This document shows, piece by piece, positions 8,840-17,411 of a stretch of DNA of 64,000 nucleotides. Below the pieces are notes generated by a model. That model did no database searches. It had not been told where the DNA came from and saw only the letters and a list, made by a program, of their open reading frames with translations. Position numbers and translations under genes: made by a program. The first letter of the stretch is position 1. Every line of letters starts with the position of its first letter. Source of the DNA: Sporolactobacillus sp. STSJ-5 (GTDB taxonomy: Bacteria; Bacillota; Bacilli; Bacillales; Sporolactobacillaceae); the NCBI RefSeq assembly GCF_024385605.1, contig NZ_JANFOJ010000008.1, forward strand, positions 62,001 through 126,000, in the 5' to 3' direction.

Positions 8840-10033
8840 ATGATGAAACTTAACTTTTCAGAATGCGCGAGAAGCGTATCCAATTCAGCAACACGAGAAA
8901 TATTAAAAGTAACAGAGCAGCCTGAGATTATTTCCTTCGCAGGTGGGCTTCCGGCGCCTGAGTTATTTCCGGTAGCAGGTATTAAAGCAGCCTGTGAGGC
9001 GGTGCTCGATGAAGCAGGGGAACAAGCGCTTCAGTACAGTACAACTGAAGGTTATCTTCCGCTGCGTGAGGCTATTGCCGAGCGGATGCGTACTCTTGGA
9101 ATCGTCACGACTCCGGAACATTTGCTTGTTCTCACGGGATCTCAGCAAGGGCTTGATTTGACTGGTAAGCTGTTTCTGGACAAAGGAGATGTTGTGATCT
9201 GCGAGAGCCCCACTTACCTTGCGGCGATCAATGCGTTTAAGGCGTACAGCCCCCGATTTGTCGAAGTACCGATGGACGATGGCGGTATGAGAATGGATGA
9301 ACTTGAGCTGGCGCTCCAGGCAAATCCTAATGCTAAATTCATTTACACAATCCCTGACTTTCAGAATCCGACCGGACGAACGATGAAGCTTGAACGACGA
9401 AAAAAGCTGGTCGAACTTGCGAATCAATACAATATTGTGATATTAGAAGACAATCCGTATGGTGCGATTCGTTTTGTCGGGAAGGATCTGCCACCTGTAA
9501 AACATTTCGATACCGAGGGCAGAGTGATCTATTTGAGCACCTTCTCAAAGATCTTCGCTCCTGGCCTGCGTCTGGGATGGATCTGTGCTGATGAATCCAT
9601 TCTTAACAAATACGTTGCGTTCAAGCAAGCGACCGACCTGCATACAGATAGCTTTGCGCAAAGAGTCACGGCAAAATACATGGAGCTTTTTGATCTGGAG
9701 GAGCATATTCAAAAAATTAAGGGTGTCTACCGTGCGCGTCGGGAAAAAATGATGGAATGCATTGATGCGTTTTTTCCAAAACAACTCAAGCACAGTGCTC
9801 CCGAAGGCGGACTGTTCATTTGGGTGGAGCTTCCTGAAGAGATTAATGTCCAAAATTTATTTAAGAAGTGTTTGGACAACAAGGTTGCCTTCGTGCCGGG
9901 GGATTCGTTCTTCCCAAATGATGCAAAGATCAACGCATTCAGATTGAACTACTCGAACATGTCTGAAGAAAAAATTGTTGAGGGCATGAAGCGGATCGGA
10001 AACGTTTTAAATGAAACGTTGATGCTCGTGTGA
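8840..10033 (+). CDS. PLP-dependent aminotransferase (2-aminoadipate aminotransferase/LysN-like)
   Basis: The 397-residue protein is homologous in its whole length to the C-terminal domain of the preceding MocR regulator. It has ISFAGGLPAPELFP near the N-terminus, VLTGSQQGLDLTGK, TIPDFQNPTGRTM and the cofactor Lys in STFSKIFAPGLRLGW. This subgroup uses 2-aminoadipate, aromatic or branched-chain amino acids with 2-oxoglutarate. Two ATG codons stand in tandem at 8840 and 8843; AGAGAGGAAG upstream serves either. It is the last gene before a bidirectional terminator. Substrate is unknown. Confidence 0.9.
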   Translation: MMKLNFSECARSVSNSATREILKVTEQPEIISFAGGLPAPELFPVAGIKAACEAVLDEAGEQALQYSTTEGYLPLREAIAERMRTLGIVTTPEHLLVLTGSQQGLDLTGKLFLDKGDVVICESPTYLAAINAFKAYSPRFVEVPMDDGGMRMDELELALQANPNAKFIYTIPDFQNPTGRTMKLERRKKLVELANQYNIVILEDNPYGAIRFVGKDLPPVKHFDTEGRVIYLSTFSKIFAPGLRLGWICADESILNKYVAFKQATDLHTDSFAQRVTAKYMELFDLEEHIQKIKGVYRARREKMMECIDAFFPKQLKHSAPEGGLFIWVELPEEINVQNLFKKCLDNKVAFVPGDSFFPNDAKINAFRLNYSNMSEEKIVEGMKRIGNVLNETLMLV

Positions 10034-10036
10034 ACG

Positions 10037-10083
10037 AAAAAACAGCTCTTCTGGGGATCGTACCGCCTGAGAGCTGTTTTTTT
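10037..10083. terminator. Bidirectional terminator between convergent aminotransferase and bioY
   Basis: A-rich AAAAAACAGCTCT pairs with AGAGCTGTTTTTTT, giving a stem flanked by A on the left and T on the right. It serves the two converging genes. Confidence 0.85.
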
Positions 10084-10091
10084 ACGCTTAG

Positions 10092-10658
10092 TTAAGCTGT
10101 TGTTTGCTGATTTCCGGATTTCAATAGTCCAAATTTGGTCAGGCGCTGGCGAACCTGAATGCCGACAACGCTGGCGATGACTGCTTTAACCACACCCACA
10201 ATGAGGAATGGATAAACACCGGCAGCCAATGACTTCGCCCAAGAAAGGTCGAGGACATATTTCAATTGGATCGTGCCGATTGCTAAGGTGACGAACATGC
10301 CGACAATGTTGGCGATGATCGCCATTGGTGTAGTGAATTTCGTGTATTCGAGAATCAATCCGGTAACAAGTGCGGCAACGATAAATCCGGTAATATAACC
10401 TCCGGATGGCCCAAGAATAACGCCGAATCCGCCGCTCATTCCTGCGAAAACAGGAAGGCCGATGGCACCGAGTCCGGCGTAAACAATCATTGATACTGTG
10501 CCATATCTGCTTCCGAGAACAGTGGCGGTAAGTCCAACAGCCAGCGTCTGACCGCTTATCGGAATAATGGGTAACGGAATGGTGATCTGCGCGAGAATAG
10601 CAGTAATTGCCGCAAATAGTGCGCATAAAATTAGGTTCTTTAATCGTGTATGATTCAT
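10092..10658 (-). CDS. bioY: Biotin transporter BioY (ECF substrate-binding subunit)
   Basis: The chosen ATG follows AAGGAGCT and gives 188 residues, the normal length. The protein is hydrophobic with about six membrane segments. It shows the BioY hallmarks ITIPLPIIPISGQTLAVGL near the N-terminus and GPSGGYITGFIVAALV in the middle. BioY binds biotin in the membrane and works with the shared EcfAA'T module, which is not in this window. A perfect BirA-type operator stands 23 bases upstream of the start, so expression should fall when biotin is plentiful. Confidence 0.95.
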   Translation of the reverse strand: MNHTRLKNLILCALFAAITAILAQITIPLPIIPISGQTLAVGLTATVLGSRYGTVSMIVYAGLGAIGLPVFAGMSGGFGVILGPSGGYITGFIVAALVTGLILEYTKFTTPMAIIANIVGMFVTLAIGTIQLKYVLDLSWAKSLAAGVYPFLIVGVVKAVIASVVGIQVRQRLTKFGLLKSGNQQTTA

Positions 10659-10680
10659 AATGAATAAGCTCCTTCGTTTA

Positions 10681-10713
10681 TATGTTAACCCAAGCAAATA
10701 ATAGGTTAACATA
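10681..10713. promoter_or_regulatory. BirA (biotin repressor) operator of bioY
   Basis: TATGTTAACC and GGTTAACATA are perfect inverted repeats separated by 13 bases. Written as TGTTAAC-N15-GTTAACA this fits the Gram-positive BirA box. It lies in the promoter region of bioY. Confidence 0.85.
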
Positions 10714-10833
10714 CATGGAGGCTAATTACTATATTTTTTTATTAAATCGCAGGTGTATTGATTTCAGAATTAAAATACAGATGCACACCAATAAGCCAAA
10801 ATAAAAACCCAACTCTTTTTAGAGGGGGCTTCA

Positions 10834-11412
10834 CTACATGGAATGATAGGATATAACAAAATGCAGGATGGCTAGTGTTGAAGAAGGGTTAATGTATTTA
10901 TGATCCAGATCGCCTTTGAATTTAATCGAATCATACGCGTTTAGATGATACGTTTCACCGCCCACTTCCAATTCCAATTCGCCGGACATGACAGTGACGT
11001 ATTCGTTTACGCCAAATTGATGTGCGGAGGATGGATACTCGGCATTCGGCTGAAGGTAACCGCGATATAATTCATAGAGTCCATGCGATTGGAAGAGGGG
11101 TTCGGCAACAAAAATCTTATCTGAGCTGGCTAGCTTCATGCTGTCTTCTTTGCGCGCGATTGACACATCGGACTCTATGGACAGAAGCGCACTGACCGGG
11201 ATATTCAACCCGTTCGCAATCTTCCAAATGACGGATAGGGTTGGGTTGCCGTCACCGCGCTCAACGTTCATGAGTGTCAGTTTGCTGATACCGATCTTGG
11301 TCGCCAAATGCTCAAGGCTCATGCCTCGGCTTGTCCGAAATTGGCGCAGATTGGCTCCAATTCGCTTACCGGCATTGCCGTCTTCCCAAGGGTTGTTCTG
11401 CAAGACTATCAT
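10834..11412 (-). CDS. XRE-family regulator with C-terminal cupin domain
   Basis: Residues about 15-70 are a helix-turn-helix (IGANLRQFRTSRGMSLEHLA, then KIGISKLTLMNVERG). Residues about 105-190 form a small beta-barrel cupin (SAHQFGVNEYVTVMSGELELEVGG). Such regulators sense a small ligand, often an amino acid. The ATG at 11412 directly abuts the AAGGAG ribosome site; an in-frame TTG at 11403 has the better spacing of 9 and may be the true start. The gene is divergent from azlCD, with a TnpB element in between, so it is the probable regulator of amino-acid export by AzlCD. Confidence 0.88.
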   Translation of the reverse strand: MIVLQNNPWEDGNAGKRIGANLRQFRTSRGMSLEHLATKIGISKLTLMNVERGDGNPTLSVIWKIANGLNIPVSALLSIESDVSIARKEDSMKLASSDKIFVAEPLFQSHGLYELYRGYLQPNAEYPSSAHQFGVNEYVTVMSGELELEVGGETYHLNAYDSIKFKGDLDHKYINPSSTLAILHFVISYHSM

Positions 11413-11467
11413 CTCCTTGGTACATTTTAATATACAAAAGATAAATTAATATATACTTGATTTCCTG

Positions 11468-11503
11468 CGTCCTTACTCGTGACTTCAGTCATGAGTAAGG
11501 ACG
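11468..11503. repeat. Left-end subterminal hairpin of the TnpB element
   Basis: CGTCCTTACTC pairs with GAGTAAGGACG, and the arms continue with TGAC/GTCA. Subterminal imperfect hairpins are the DNA structures recognised by TnpA at IS200/IS605 ends. Confidence 0.7.
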
Positions 11504-11578
11504 CCCTTCTTTTGTAAAAAAACGAACATTTGTGCTATATTTAAGGTAACCATTTTTTACAAAAAAGGAGGAACGGCT

Positions 11579-12730
11579 GTGCTCATCCAAAAGGCGTTTA
11601 AGTTTCGGCTTTTCCCTACGGAAGAACAAGCCGTTCAAATCAATAAGTCCATTGGATGCAGCCGGTTTGTCTACAATCATTTTTTAGACTGTTGGGAAAA
11701 GACCTATAAACAAACCGGGAAGGGCTTAACCTATAACACCTGCAGTAAAGCCCTGACGCAGCTCAAAGCCGAGCTGCCTTGGCTCAAAGAGCCGGATAAG
11801 TTTGCCTTACAGAATAGCTTAAAGAACCTTTCCAAGGCTTATGACCGGTTCTTTAAAAAACAAGCCAAGCATCCTCGCTTTAAGAGTAAAAAGAATCCGA
11901 ATCAGGCGTATAAGACCTGCTTCACCAATCGCAATATTGAGGTGACGGATCAAACAATCAAACTTCCTAAACTGGGCTGGGTGCGTTACGCCCGCTCTCG
12001 TCAGGTGAAAGGACGCCTTTTATCTGCCTTTATCAGGCATGTGCCGAGCGGCAAGTATTTTATTTCGCTCGTTGCGGAAGCGGAAGTAAAAGAACATCCG
12101 AAAACCGGCAAAGCAGTCGGCATTGACTTAGGTTTGCTGGACTTCATGACTTTGTCTACCGGAGAAAAAATCACCAATCCCAAGTTTGGGCGTTCCATGG
12201 AACAAAAGCTTCGCTGTGAGCAGCGAAAGCTGTCTCATCGCTACGAGGGAGCGAAAAAGCGAATCCTAAAACAAAAGAATCTAACCTTAATGGATGCGCG
12301 CAACTATCAGAAACAAAAGATTAAGGTTGCTCGTCTTAAAGAAAAAATCAGTAACCGTAAGACAGATTTTTTACATCAATGGTCCACGAAACTGGTCAAA
12401 AATCACGACCAGTTGGTGGTCGAAGACCTCAACGTCAAAGGGTTACTAAAAAACCATCATTTAGCCAAAACCATTAGTGAGGTCAGTTGGGCAGAATTTG
12501 TGCGTCAACTCACGTATAAAGCTCAATGGTATGGCAAAACACTGATAAAAATAGATCGCTTCTTTCCCTCTAGCCAGAGGTGTGCCACTTGCGGGCACCA
12601 GGATGGAAAGAAAGCGCTCCACATCCGGAAATGGGACTGCCCGCAATGCGGGGCTCACCACGATCGAGATGTCAATGCAGCTCTCAACATCTTGCATGAA
12701 GGGCTAATAAAGCCTTCAATTGAGGGCTGA
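11579..12730 (+). CDS. tnpB: TnpB RNA-guided endonuclease (IS605 OrfB family)
   Basis: The 383-residue protein starts at a GTG with AAAGGAGG seven bases upstream. It has the OrfB N-terminal helices (KAFKFRLFPTEEQ), the split RuvC active site and a zinc ribbon. Catalytic residues appear intact: Asp in VGIDLGLLD, Glu in LVVEDLNVKG and Asp in HHDRDVNAA. The four zinc ligands are in RCATCGHQ and CPQCGAH. TnpB with its omega RNA cuts DNA next to the TAM and helps keep the element at its donor site. An extended -10 promoter (TGCTATATT, 11533-11541) precedes it. Confidence 0.93.
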   Translation: MLIQKAFKFRLFPTEEQAVQINKSIGCSRFVYNHFLDCWEKTYKQTGKGLTYNTCSKALTQLKAELPWLKEPDKFALQNSLKNLSKAYDRFFKKQAKHPRFKSKKNPNQAYKTCFTNRNIEVTDQTIKLPKLGWVRYARSRQVKGRLLSAFIRHVPSGKYFISLVAEAEVKEHPKTGKAVGIDLGLLDFMTLSTGEKITNPKFGRSMEQKLRCEQRKLSHRYEGAKKRILKQKNLTLMDARNYQKQKIKVARLKEKISNRKTDFLHQWSTKLVKNHDQLVVEDLNVKGLLKNHHLAKTISEVSWAEFVRQLTYKAQWYGKTLIKIDRFFPSSQRCATCGHQDGKKALHIRKWDCPQCGAHHDRDVNAALNILHEGLIKPSIEG

Positions 12731-12882
12731 ATAAAAGCTAAGAACCGTCGGAACGACGGGGTTCGCCTGCTCAAAGAAATGAGCCGCTACCCAATGATAA
12801 GTCGTGTTGGGCAAGCTTATTGTTCGCAGGAACTTTTGATTGAGAGATCAGAAGCCCGCGACTTTAGTCGTGGGAGGTTCAC
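12731..12882 (+). ncRNA. Omega RNA (reRNA) scaffold region and right end of the TnpB element
   Basis: After the tnpB stop the sequence contains the hairpin GTCGGAACGAC, typical of omega RNA scaffolds, and then the right-end hairpin CCCGCGACTTTAGTCGTGGG before GGTTCAC. In this family the 3' part of the tnpB message plus this tail forms the guide RNA. The guide would be the roughly 16-20 bases after 12882, beginning GTGGTGATTATATTATAA. The 5' end of the RNA, probably inside tnpB, is not resolvable by eye. Confidence 0.6.
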
Positions 12883-12977
12883 GTGGTGATTATATTATAA
12901 TGTACAATAAGTTAATTTTAGTATACTATTTTCAGATAATATTCACACGGAAAAAATAGAGAAGCGAGGGAATGAAG

Positions 12978-13673
12978 ATGCTTCATCGAAAAAAGTCGGC
13001 GTTGAAAACAGCGGGCGCGGAGGCACTGCCGCTGGCTATTGCGATTGCTGCCTATGGCATGTCCTATGGTGTTCTTGCCACGCAAGTGAACTTTACTTTG
13101 CTTACGACCGTTGCTATGTCTGTGTTTGTGTTTTCCGGATCTGCTCAGTTGGTTGCAGTGGCAATGCTGGCCGGTGGGGCAGGGACAGCGAGCGTTCTGC
13201 TGACCGTTATTTTACTGAATCTGCGCAACCTTCTTTATGGAGCGGCATTATCGGAGGGGCTTGCACCCGCGAAAAAATGGACACGCCTGCTCGCTTTCGG
13301 TATATCGGATGAGCCGTTTGTCTTAGCGAGCGCGCGCTTCAAGAAAGTCGGCCCGGATCCTTTTTATTTCGCTGTCGTTGCCGGTATCTTTTACATTGCG
13401 TGGATCCTTGCGGCACTGTTCGGAGCGCTCATCGGCAATCAGCTTGATCCGCAGAAATGGGGTCTTGATCTCGCTTTTCCGGCCACATTCGCTGCTCTGC
13501 TTGTTCCTGGATTGAAAGGTAAACCGGTCATTGGTACTGCGCTTGCCGCGGTGATCCTTACCCTTGTCATGGAGTTTATCAAGCCGGGTAATGAGCTCAC
13601 AATCATTATGATCGGCCTTCTCGCGCCGCTTGTCGGACTCTATTTACATAGAAGGGGGCGCACGCATGCTTAA
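12978..13673 (+). CDS. azlC: Branched-chain amino acid exporter, large subunit AzlC
   Basis: The 231-residue membrane protein has the AzlC pattern: PLAIAIAAYGMSYGVLA, then FVFSGSAQLVAVAML and LLNLRNLLYG, with about five to seven hydrophobic segments. With AzlD it exports branched-chain or similar amino acids. I chose ATG 12978 because GCGAGGGA lies six bases before it; ATG 12972 abuts that site. Its end overlaps azlD by 8 bases. Confidence 0.92.
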   Translation: MLHRKKSALKTAGAEALPLAIAIAAYGMSYGVLATQVNFTLLTTVAMSVFVFSGSAQLVAVAMLAGGAGTASVLLTVILLNLRNLLYGAALSEGLAPAKKWTRLLAFGISDEPFVLASARFKKVGPDPFYFAVVAGIFYIAWILAALFGALIGNQLDPQKWGLDLAFPATFAALLVPGLKGKPVIGTALAAVILTLVMEFIKPGNELTIIMIGLLAPLVGLYLHRRGRTHA

Positions 13674-13983
13674 TCAATGGTTTCTGATCGGCGCGCTTGC
13701 GCTCGTCACCTACTTGTCTCGTGTGATCGGTCTCGAATTTATGTCACGCTGGAAAATGAACCCGACGCTTCGGCTGTACTTCAATTATGTCCCAATCGCG
13801 ATCATAGCGGCACTTCTCGTGAAGCAGATCGTGCTGCCTTTTCATGGCGGCTTAACTCTATCGATTCCTGTGTTGCTTAGCTGCATCGGCACGGCTGTCA
13901 TGATTCTGCTGACGAAACGTTTTCTGCCTTCGGTCATTGTCGGCGTAGTGATCGGCGTGCTGTTCCGATATTTCTTTTCCTAA
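13666..13983 (+). CDS. azlD: Branched-chain amino acid exporter, small subunit AzlD
   Basis: The 105-residue membrane protein has four hydrophobic segments. TYLSRVIGLEFMSRWKMNP and YFNYVPIAIIAALLVKQ match the AzlD family. The ATG overlaps the end of azlC by 8 bases, and GAAGGGGGCG just upstream is the RBS, so translation is coupled. It acts as the partner of AzlC. Confidence 0.92.
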   Translation: MLNQWFLIGALALVTYLSRVIGLEFMSRWKMNPTLRLYFNYVPIAIIAALLVKQIVLPFHGGLTLSIPVLLSCIGTAVMILLTKRFLPSVIVGVVIGVLFRYFFS

Positions 13984-14030
13984 CATATGGTTCGCACCTT
14001 AACTCATTGCGTTTTGGCTAAATTTACGCT

Positions 14031-14061
14031 AATATAAATCGTAATCATTACTATTTATATT
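14031..14061. promoter_or_regulatory. Zur-type operator upstream of the 41-residue gene
   Basis: The core TCGTAATCATTACTA differs by one base from the Bacillus Zur consensus (TCGTAAT-N-ATTACGA). It sits in a 31-bp palindrome with outer arms AATATAAAT and ATTTATATT and a single mismatched pair. Fur and PerR boxes lack the CG of this motif. It ends 13 bases before the start codon, so a bound repressor would block transcription. Confidence 0.7.
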
Positions 14062-14074
14062 AAGGAGGAACCTC

Positions 14075-14200
14075 ATGGCAAGCAAAACTGAACTTTCGAG
14101 TGCGCGCAGGGAACTGAAAAGTCCTAACAAAAAGACGCATCGACGCGCACTCAAGATGATTAAGCAGATGAAACAATTGAAAAAAGGACTATCCTTTTAA
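14075..14200 (+). CDS. 41-residue basic protein, putative metal-homeostasis small protein
   Basis: ATG with AAGGAGG seven bases upstream opens a 41-residue, strongly basic protein beginning MASKTELSSARRELKSPNKK and ending MKQLKKGLSF. A clear paralogue lies at 47356. It resembles, from memory, short proteins called putative metal homeostasis protein in lactic acid bacteria; I could not verify this. No Cys is present and the only His is at position 22, so direct zinc binding looks unlikely. The Zur-type box upstream argues for expression under zinc shortage. Function is unknown. Confidence 0.7.
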   Translation: MASKTELSSARRELKSPNKKTHRRALKMIKQMKQLKKGLSF

Positions 14201-14417
14201 CGAATCGTGCCGTATCAGTAACGACGCATGTAAAAAGGCGAACAAGTTATTGAACCAAAAAAATAAGAACATGCCAAGTAGAAAAGACGATCTGTATCTT
14301 CATTTTAGACGATGCCGATTGTTTTTTCTTTTTATAAAAATTCGCATGAAAGCGTTTTTATTATATAATGAAGGAAAACATGTCAATCATGAAGAATTAT
14401 TCAGAGAGGTGAACCTA

Positions 14418-17231
14418 ATGGGACGGCGACGTGAAAGAATTTATAGTGAATTAGCCAAACGATGCGCTCAGTTTGATAAAAAGGCGCTTATGAAAACCTC
14501 AGGGATCACAGCTTCCGACCTTGCCGAGGTTCTTGACATTATGCGCAGCAATGTCAGTTCAGAACTGAATGAGCTGGTCAGAGAAAAGCGTGTCATCAAA
14601 TTTGTTACTCGCCCGGTACTGTATGTACCGGCTGAGCTCATACGATCACAGTTTGGTGATGTGATCAGAGAGTATGAGGTAAAGGCTGCTTCTCTCAAGG
14701 AATTATTGAATCAAGAGAATACTCACGATAAAAATGAGGATCCCTTTTCACATCTTATTGGTGCAGATAAAAGCTTGAAAAATAGCGTGAAGCAGGCAAA
14801 ATCGGCAATTGTATATCCGCCGAGAGGTTTGCATACGTTGATTCTTGGCCCCACAGGTTCCGGAAAAACGTTGTTTGCGCATATGATGTATAATTATGCG
14901 CAATCCATCGGCCGAATTAATGAGAAAGCACCGTTTGTCGATTTTAACTGTGCGGATTATTATAACAATCCTCAACTGCTAATTGGGCAGCTGTTCGGTT
15001 ATGTAAAAGGTGCGTTTACAGGTGCGGCACGTGATCAGGATGGACTAGTCGCCAAGGCAGACGGAGGTATTTTGTTTCTTGATGAAATTCACCGTCTGCC
15101 CCCGGAAGGACAGGAAATGCTGTTCTATTTTATGGATACCGGCCGCTACAGTAAATTAGGCGAGACGGGGAATAAGCGAGAGGCACATGTTCTGATTATC
15201 GGAGCGACGACTGCTGATCCGGAATCGGCACTGCTGCAAACCTTCTTGAGACGAGTACCGGTCATGATCAACATTCCGAACTTCCAAAGCAGAAGTATAA
15301 GCGAACAAATAGAGCTGACTAAATTCCTGCTTTCCAGAGAAGCACATCGCACAAGCCATAAGTTTCATGTAAGCTCCGATGTGATCAAGGCACTGATCGG
15401 CAGCGTCACCTTTGGAAATATCGGCCAACTGAAATCGAATGTGCAACTGATCTGCGCGCAAGGATTTCTCGACAGTATGAATAACGACTTTGTCCAGCTT
15501 GATGCAAAAATGCTGCCGGCGGAAATGCAGGAAGGCTTGCATCGAATCTCGCATCAGCCTCAAATCAACCAGCAACTGAATAAACAGCTCCCGCTATTTC
15601 TCATTGTAACCGGAAGCAAGGATCCATTGCTTACTGACATCGATCAGTATGAACCGCCTTTTGATTTATACAAAATGATTTCGGGAAAATACGATTCACT
15701 GACACAAGAAGGCTTGTCCACGCACGATGTGCGCAAGTTTATTGCCGAGGATATTAAAGATCAGGTGAAGAAATTTTATCAGAAGACAGCGAAAGATATG
15801 TTGACGGCGGTTGTGGATCAACGGATTCTGGGACTCTCGAAAGATCTGGAGGCAATCTGCACACAGGTACTTGGCGAACACTTAAGCAGTCAATTTGTTT
15901 CCCTATTATCTGTCCACCTTTCTTCATTTCTTGAGCATCCGTTGCGCAAAATTGACTGTTCTCCCGATGTGAAGCAGACGATGTTTACCTATGCGCAAAA
16001 GGATTATGAGGCGGCTGGGAATATAGCAAAACTAATTGATGAGCGGCTTCATGTGGAACTGCCTGAGGTAGAGATTATTTATATTGCTTTTCTGCTTGGT
16101 TCGTTCGTTGAACTGTCGCAGCAGCGCAATGTCGGTATCGTTGTTGCAGCGCATGGTCCGCATACGGCAAGCTCAATGGTAAGCGTTGTAAAAGAATTGA
16201 TGGGGGATTATCCGATTGAAGCCGTGGACATGCCGCTCAGCTTGAATTTCGGCGATATCTTTGAAAACATCATTCAAGCTGTTCAATCCGTTGATCAAGG
16301 TGCGGGCGTCTTAATGATGGTCGATATGGGATCGCTTTACTATTTTGAAGAAAAAATTGCGCATGGTGCAAAGGTACGTGTCAAAGCGATCGATATGGTA
16401 TCGACACCGATGATTCTGGACGCAGTTAAAAACGCCAACTACCTGCATATGGACTTAAAAGGAATTGTTGATTCACTCTTCAAACTGCGTCAAACGGTTG
16501 GCATGGAACGACAAACGACGAACAGTCTGCGTCAAAAAGCCATTTTGACCATCTGCACGACAGGAAGCGGTATCGCAAAGCGAATTAAAAATATTGTCAG
16601 CATGTATATTCGCAATATTACGGATGAAGAAATCAGTGTGATTCCCATCTCTATTGAAGGACTATATGACGTAGCACAGAGAATGCAGACGAAATATGAT
16701 ATTGTTGCGAGTATCGGCGCGAAGAACCCCAAGCTTGAAGGTGTTCCTTATATTACCCTGTCTCAATTTGTCGGCGGCGAAGGACAAGAAATACTCCAAT
16801 CTATTTTAGCGGGGAAATCTCTGCCAATTAAGGATAATCCATCGCATGTTATTGTTAAAGGCGTTTGTGAAGACAGTTTGCAGGATATGCTGATGTATCT
16901 TAACCCAAGACGAGCAGTCGCAGCCATTCTTGAATTTAATGATGCAGTAGAAAAAGCGCTGCATCTTCATTTTAAAAATGCGACGCAGATCCGCATCATC
17001 ATGCATTTGGCCTTCGCACTCGAACGTGAGGTTGCACACACACCGTTGAAATATGAAGGCGAGCTGAGCAGCGAAAAGAAACAGCTGTTTCATCAACTGG
17101 AGAAAACGCTAGAAGTGCTCAACTTCAAATTAAATATTCAACTGAGTGAAGGCGAATTTTATTATTTTATTGATATGTTGATTGATGAATTGGGGAAAAA
17201 CGTATTATTTGCTCGTACTTCACAAATCTAG
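14418..17231 (+). CDS. levR: LevR-type sigma-54-dependent activator with PTS regulation domains
   Basis: The chosen ATG has AGAGAGGTG upstream and gives 937 residues; the upstream extension is not coding-like. Order of domains: N-terminal winged helix; AAA+ sigma-54 activator domain with Walker A GPTGSGKT, the sigma-54 contact loop GAFTGA and Walker B GGILFLDEIH; PRD1; an EIIA-Man-like domain (GIVVAAHGPHTASSM); an EIIB-like domain (AILTICTTGSGIAKRI); PRD2. Such proteins activate mannose-family PTS operons with RpoN and are controlled by HPr and EIIB phosphorylation. Five repeats and a -24/-12 promoter for the PTS genes follow directly. Confidence 0.95.
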   Translation: MGRRRERIYSELAKRCAQFDKKALMKTSGITASDLAEVLDIMRSNVSSELNELVREKRVIKFVTRPVLYVPAELIRSQFGDVIREYEVKAASLKELLNQENTHDKNEDPFSHLIGADKSLKNSVKQAKSAIVYPPRGLHTLILGPTGSGKTLFAHMMYNYAQSIGRINEKAPFVDFNCADYYNNPQLLIGQLFGYVKGAFTGAARDQDGLVAKADGGILFLDEIHRLPPEGQEMLFYFMDTGRYSKLGETGNKREAHVLIIGATTADPESALLQTFLRRVPVMINIPNFQSRSISEQIELTKFLLSREAHRTSHKFHVSSDVIKALIGSVTFGNIGQLKSNVQLICAQGFLDSMNNDFVQLDAKMLPAEMQEGLHRISHQPQINQQLNKQLPLFLIVTGSKDPLLTDIDQYEPPFDLYKMISGKYDSLTQEGLSTHDVRKFIAEDIKDQVKKFYQKTAKDMLTAVVDQRILGLSKDLEAICTQVLGEHLSSQFVSLLSVHLSSFLEHPLRKIDCSPDVKQTMFTYAQKDYEAAGNIAKLIDERLHVELPEVEIIYIAFLLGSFVELSQQRNVGIVVAAHGPHTASSMVSVVKELMGDYPIEAVDMPLSLNFGDIFENIIQAVQSVDQGAGVLMMVDMGSLYYFEEKIAHGAKVRVKAIDMVSTPMILDAVKNANYLHMDLKGIVDSLFKLRQTVGMERQTTNSLRQKAILTICTTGSGIAKRIKNIVSMYIRNITDEEISVIPISIEGLYDVAQRMQTKYDIVASIGAKNPKLEGVPYITLSQFVGGEGQEILQSILAGKSLPIKDNPSHVIVKGVCEDSLQDMLMYLNPRRAVAAILEFNDAVEKALHLHFKNATQIRIIMHLAFALEREVAHTPLKYEGELSSEKKQLFHQLEKTLEVLNFKLNIQLSEGEFYYFIDMLIDELGKNVLFARTSQI

Positions 17232-17345
17232 TGTGTTATTTTGAGTACCGTTCAAAACACAGTGTGTTGTTTTCGACGATTTCAATGATTAGTGAGTTAT
17301 GAAACAGAACAGTGTATTATTTTTGAAATTTAGTGTGTTGGTTTT
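17230..17345 (+). promoter_or_regulatory. LevR upstream activating sites: five phased direct repeats
   Basis: AGTGTGTTRTTTT-like units start at 17230, 17261, 17291, 17311 and 17332. Spacings of 31, 30, 20 and 21 are close to whole helical turns, so all units face the same side of the DNA. The first unit also forms a bulged inverted repeat with TCAAAACACA at 17251. They lie about 70-180 bases before the -24 element, the usual place for sigma-54 activator sites. Confidence 0.65.
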
Positions 17346-17373
17346 TGGAAGCATAATAGAAAAAACGTTTATC

Positions 17374-17400
17374 AGAGCCTATTTACGGCTCTTTTTTTTT
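17374..17400 (+). terminator. Terminator of levR, placed between activator sites and the PTS promoter
   Basis: AGAGCC pairs with GGCTCT across a 7-base loop and is followed by about ten T. It isolates the PTS operon from levR read-through. Confidence 0.8.
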
Positions 17401-17411
17401 AAAACACAAAA

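Larger units (their letters stand above)
11462..12882 (+). mobile_element. IS200/IS605-type element carrying tnpB only
   Basis: The element is bounded on the left by TTGAT (11457-11461), a known type of target/TAM sequence for this group, and on the right by a subterminal hairpin ending in TTCAC. It holds an intact tnpB but no tnpA transposase, so it would need TnpA in trans. It splits the regulatory region between the XRE-cupin gene and azlC. The boundaries are my reading of the ends and need an empty site for proof. Confidence 0.7.
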
